Origin: Cryptomeria japonica
Taxonomy: Eukaryota > Streptophyta > Pinopsida > Cupressales > Cupressaceae
Length of the DNA stretch: 64,000 nucleotides
NCBI RefSeq assembly: GCF_030272615.1
Contig: NC_081414.1
Span: 337,942,502 to 338,006,501 of the forward strand
Direction of reading: 5' to 3'
Positions within the stretch are counted from its first letter, which is position 1; every line of letters starts with the position of its first letter. Position numbers and translations under genes: made by a program. Positions 60,523 through 64,000 of this stretch are shown here, piece by piece. A model generated the notes under the pieces. That model worked only from the letters and a program-made list of their open reading frames with translations, made no database searches and was not told where the DNA came from.

Positions 60523-60527
60523 GGCTA

Positions 60528-61862
60528 TCAGTTCACCATTCTTTCCTTTGATTTTGCACTCTCCATTTTTGAATTCCAGAGTGAGTCCATTATCATTTAG
60601 CTAAGCAACACTCAAAAGGTTATGTCTGAGACCTTCTACCTAATACACATTATCAACACTGCTTTTTCCTTCATAAAGATGGACCCTCTGCCTTTTACCA
60701 TACATGGTGCATCATTACCAAAATGAACCACACCACCATCATACTCTTCCAGAGTTAGAAACTTACTCCGGTCACTAGTCATATGGTGAGAACAACCACT
60801 GTCAATAATCCACTCATTAGAATTATCAAAGTGGGAGACAAGAGCCTTCTTGTCTGACATATCTTCCTTAACTGCTACAAACACAATGTCTTCACTTTCT
60901 TCATCTTCTGATTCCTCATCAGTGACACCTTCATCAACTGCTACAAAATAGTTTCTTTGGTTTCCTCCTTTGAACTTCTTGAACTTTTCTGGTTTGTCCT
61001 TATTATCACCATTAGGACAGTTTACATCAATGTGTCCTATCCTATTGCAAGAAAAACATTTCAAAGGGAGCTTACCTCTGTATTTACCAGTTCCCTTAGG
61101 AAGTCTCTTGGCAAGAAGAGCTTCAAATTCCATCAGGATCTCCTCATCATCCATTTCTTTGCTTTGTCTTGGTTCACCACTGGTACTAGCTTCTTTGCCC
61201 TTTCTAGATGGTGCAATAGATGCTCTAAAGGCTGATTCAGTCCTCTGAATACTGCCATCATAATTATTTAGCACATATGTGGTTAACTTTGCAATGATGG
61301 AGTCCAGGGATACATTTGTCTTGTCTACAGACCTCAACTCCTGAATAGCAACAACCCTTATTTCATAGACTGGTAATAAGGATCTCAAAACTTTTCTAAC
61401 AATAGTGGAATCTTCTATTTTACCACCCGCATTCTTGATATCTCCAACAACAATTTTGATTCTTATTCCATATTGTTGAATGGTCTCTCCTTCAACCATC
61501 CACATGTCTTCAAACTTTCCCCTAAGGCTTTCTTCCTTAGCTCGTTTCACATGCTCATCACCGCCATAGATATTCTCAAGAGCATCCCATACTTCCTTGG
61601 GATTCTCTTTATTCTAAACATCAATAAACTCATTGTTAGATAAACTGCTGATCAAGGCTTCCATGACTTGCCCATTTTCCTGAATCTCTCTCTTTTGATC
61701 ATCGGTGAGAGTACCGGTATGGCTAACATAAGCATTCTCAACATAGCTCCAGTGTTGAGCACCCATGCTTCTTATGTATATATTCATTTTGTGCTTCCAT
61801 ATTTTAAAGTTGTCTCTGTTGAACTTTGGACCTTCCCTCTTCATCATTAGAATAGGATATTT
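60528..61862 (-). pseudogene. Element C gag and protease
   Basis: Starts around 61847 with a copia gag (FNRDNFKIWKHKMNIYIRSM) and a stop at 61616. The 304-codon frame 61550-60636 continues with the capsid region, CCHC knuckle CFSCNRIGHIDVNC, an acidic spacer, and protease active site WIIDSGCSHHMTSD. After a stop it reads VEGLRHNLLSVA and FKNGECKIKGKNGELIA up to the unit B edge. Knuckle and protease Asp are intact. Decay is limited to a few stops. Confidence 0.85.
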
Positions 61863-61902
61863 TCCTCAAGTGGTTAAGCTTACAACATAGAGGACCTGGA
61901 AG

Positions 61903-61916
61903 ATGCTTTGATACTA
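61903..61916 (-). other. Element C primer-binding site
   Basis: The minus strand reads TAGTATCAAAGCAT two bases from the LTR edge, the copia initiator-Met tRNA form. Confidence 0.7.
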
Positions 61917-61918
61917 AT

Positions 61919-63448
61919 TGATGAATAAATGATGAATAGTTAGTACCAAACTGGTACTGAGAGGAGGGGGGATGAATTAGTGTAGGAAAAAACACTTTTC
62001 CTGAACCGGTTTGACTGCAAACAATGCACTTTGACTGGCAAGCACTAACACCGGTCTAAACCAGATTACTACCAGTAAAACATAGTAAGAATGTTAAAGA
62101 CATAAAATGGTAACACTTAGCTTTGCATACAATCTAATACCTCATTTCCTCTTCACCCTTATGCATAAACAAGTAATCTATCATCAAAAATATAATGAGT
62201 GCTAGTTCAACATATTTTACTAGTTTGACATAGAACACTAAACCATCACATGAAAGGTATCACACATGACACACTAATTTTTCATGTGGAAACCCAACTG
62301 GGAAAAACCACGGTGGGGATGAATACCCACAAGCTGTTCTTGAACTCTTTTGAAGTCCGCTCTGTTAGGAGCCTAGTCTAGTTAGAGACTTTTACAATAG
62401 GTTCTGCTAAGAATCGATCCTGGTAGGGATCACCTAGTTAAGGGATGGCTAGATACCCGGTTAAAGGTTAGAACCTTGTTAAAGGTTACCTCGCAAGAGG
62501 ATTTGAAGAACTCATTAAGTTGAGTCACCCTGTTAAAGGATTTATACAAAAGCCTGTTAAAGCTACCCGGTTAAGGGATTTTCCAACTGCTAAAATGGTT
62601 AGAAGTCAACCGGTAATATACTGATCTAATAACAACACTCAATGCCAAGGTAGATTCACTTAAGCTCCTCTTCTTCTATAATCACACTCTGCAGGTATCA
62701 ACACACTTCTCCAGTCTGGAAAGAATCAAGTATCACTCACTGGGATACACACATACCATTTGCGAACAACTTCAAAATGAAAAACATCATCGACCTTATA
62801 AGAAACAGATAGGTCTGTAGCATAAACCCTAAACTCTAAACATTCATGTTTTACAATCTAGTCGGTTCAATCCTGACCGTTAATCACACTGCATCGAATA
62901 CAACAGTCTTGAACAGATCTCAAGATGTTCTCCAATGTTCATTCTTTGCCGCTTTAGGAAGTTGATAACCCATCACATGCTCTCCACTATTTATAGAGAC
63001 TTCGTACATTCTCAAGGTAGATAGGATCAATCTCCATGCAAGATCCTCAAGGAAATCCTTCACACGCACAAGGCTGTCGTGGCAACACTATCTGATCTTC
63101 ATTGCAATGCTAACTCATCACAAGATGTCATTGGTTGAATCACATAGGCTTGGAATGCATCAACTGGAAATCCTGAAGCTAAGACTACCAACTGGTAGTC
63201 ATGCCAAATTAAACCCCAATGAAAAACTTCCATTTACCGGTTCTCATACCAACATGCCGGTTCACGTTGAACAAACATACCGCTTCACTTTTTCACAAAT
63301 ACCGGTTTCACAAATACCGGTTTACATCATCGTACCGGTTCTCTTGCTAGTTTGCTTACTACACCATACCGGTTCATACTTCAACATATTGACATCAATG
63401 ACAACATACAATATCATCATGTCATCATGCTTTGCACATATGCCAACA
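61919..63448 (-). repeat. Element C 5' LTR (1530 bp)
   Basis: The plus strand begins TGATGAATAAATG and ends CATATGCCAACA. Inside is GGGAAAAACCACGGTGGGG plus many ACCGGTT words, better kept than in the 3' LTR. Confidence 0.9.
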
Positions 63449-63862
63449 GATTCATGGAATGCGCACCCAAAGCCGCTCAAAAATCCATTCTAGGAGAAGC
63501 CTCTGAAGCCACTTCTCACGAATCAGGGATCATGCTAGATCGAAAACTCACACCCTAAGAGGAAAAGGGAAAGAAAGGGATCTCCCCAAGAAAACCCACC
63601 CCACTCACCTCCCAAATGCAATCCCTCCCTACCATGCCGACACCACAAAATGTAGCAAAAAAATGAAGCAAAAAAAAGAAAGAGGAACCAGGGAGCAATA
63701 ATCCCTGACACCCTCGAGCCACCTCCTCTAGCAGATGACACTGCCGAAACCACACCCACCCCCCCATGCACCATCTGAAAGGAATGAACATGAGCTAGGG
63801 CACATATGCCCTAGCTCGACCCCTGTGAAACCCGCACTTGCACGCCATCATCAACCCTCTGG
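63449..63862 (-). other. LINE1 5' end, right of element C
   Basis: The first 175 bases or so repeat 48215-48386 with about 12% differences by eye. The rest, to 63862, is LINE 5' untranslated sequence ending at the LINE1 target duplication. Minus-strand frames at 63535-63791 have no domain. Confidence 0.7.
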
Positions 63863-64000
63863 GCTTTTAGGAATTAATCTTTACTTGGTAAAGTTAATTT
63901 CCTTTTAGTTACTTGTAGGAACATTCCTAAGGAATCCCTAAAGTCCTTTGTTTTATTTTATTTCTCACAACTCATTTTATTTATTCCAAATATGTGAAAT
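63863..64000 (+). repeat. Element D 3' LTR, continuation
   Basis: GCTTTTAGGAATTAATCTTT... aligns with the D 5' LTR from its start (35011) to about 35155 and is cut by the window end. Confidence 0.85.

Larger units (their letters stand above)
48387..63448 (-). mobile_element. Element C: copia-type element split by B and H2
   Basis: LTRs lie at 61919-63448 (5') and 48387-49918 (3'). Domain order on the minus strand is gag, protease, integrase, reverse transcriptase, RNase H, typical of Ty1/copia. Without its two insertions it is about 7.46 kb. The LTRs differ at roughly 6-8% of positions by eye. No simple target duplication flanks it; instead about 175 bp of LINE1 is present on both sides. Confidence 0.85.
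42451..63862 (-). mobile_element. LINE1: near full-length L1-type LINE
   Basis: A 13-bp duplication GCTTTTAGGAATT (42438-42450 and 63863-63875) brackets it. Without the 15.1-kb copia element inside, it is about 6.35 kb, a full-length size for plant L1. The 3' end at 42451 reads, on the minus strand, AATAAAG...TTTTAAAAAAC. ORF1 and ORF2 are both present but broken. Confidence 0.85.
35011..64000 (+). mobile_element. Element D: copia-type element, host of the nest
   Basis: The 5' LTR, primer site, integrase and RNase H remnants, polypurine tract and the start of the 3' LTR are all in plus orientation. It is interrupted by LINE2 (37726-40521) and by LINE1 with its passengers (42451-63862). Its right end and right target duplication lie beyond the window. 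The order integrase before RNase H fits Ty1/copia. Confidence 0.75.

Overview
This window looks like repeat-saturated, gene-poor DNA from a seed plant with a large genome. A conifer or other gymnosperm is my best guess from the overall character; I saw no diagnostic marker gene. Almost everything I can identify is a retrotransposon or its remains, many nested inside each other. Letters A-H, X and R1 below are my own labels.

Left part (1-16165). Two copies of an LTR 5' end (R1) flank a jumble of gypsy-type (Ty3-like) pieces: a 1.06 kb LTR with primer-binding site and broken gag (1277-3323), an inverted piece of the same LTR joined to a decayed protease (3976-5328), and another protease (12457-13074). 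Between them lies unit A (about 5330-11830): a GC-rich leader full of short hairpin repeats, a probable 5'UTR intron, and two long open ORFs (650 and 552 aa). They are the best-preserved coding sequence in the window. Neither ORF resembles gag, protease, reverse transcriptase or integrase.

Middle part (16166-35010). AT-rich DNA without recognisable genes is followed by element F (+). F carries solo LTR G and is split inside its gag by element E (-). E is a complete insertion (23751-33475, 5-bp duplication GTTGT) with two LTRs and a gag, but it has a second long ORF (X) where pol should be. Solo LTR H1 sits in E.

Right part (35011-64000). A copia-type element D (+) is interrupted by a 5'-truncated LINE (LINE2) and, in its 3' LTR, by a near full-length L1-type LINE (LINE1, -). 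LINE1 contains a 7.5 kb copia element C (-). C is itself interrupted by solo LTR H2 and by unit B (54193-60522). Removing B or H2 restores the reading frame of C exactly, and removing E restores that of F.

Main novelty. A, B and X are three different carriers of what appears to be one protein family. Each has an N-terminal globular region with an Fx-D-type helix motif at about residue 214-244, then a basic Ser/Lys/Arg-rich linker and a long helical or coiled-coil C-terminus. A and B also share a layout of leader hairpin repeats, a candidate intron just before the ATG, and one long ORF. B has TG...CA ends and a 5-bp target duplication, but no terminal repeats that I can find. It is therefore either a giant solo LTR carrying a gene or an undescribed mobile unit. 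All similarities and divergences were judged by eye.
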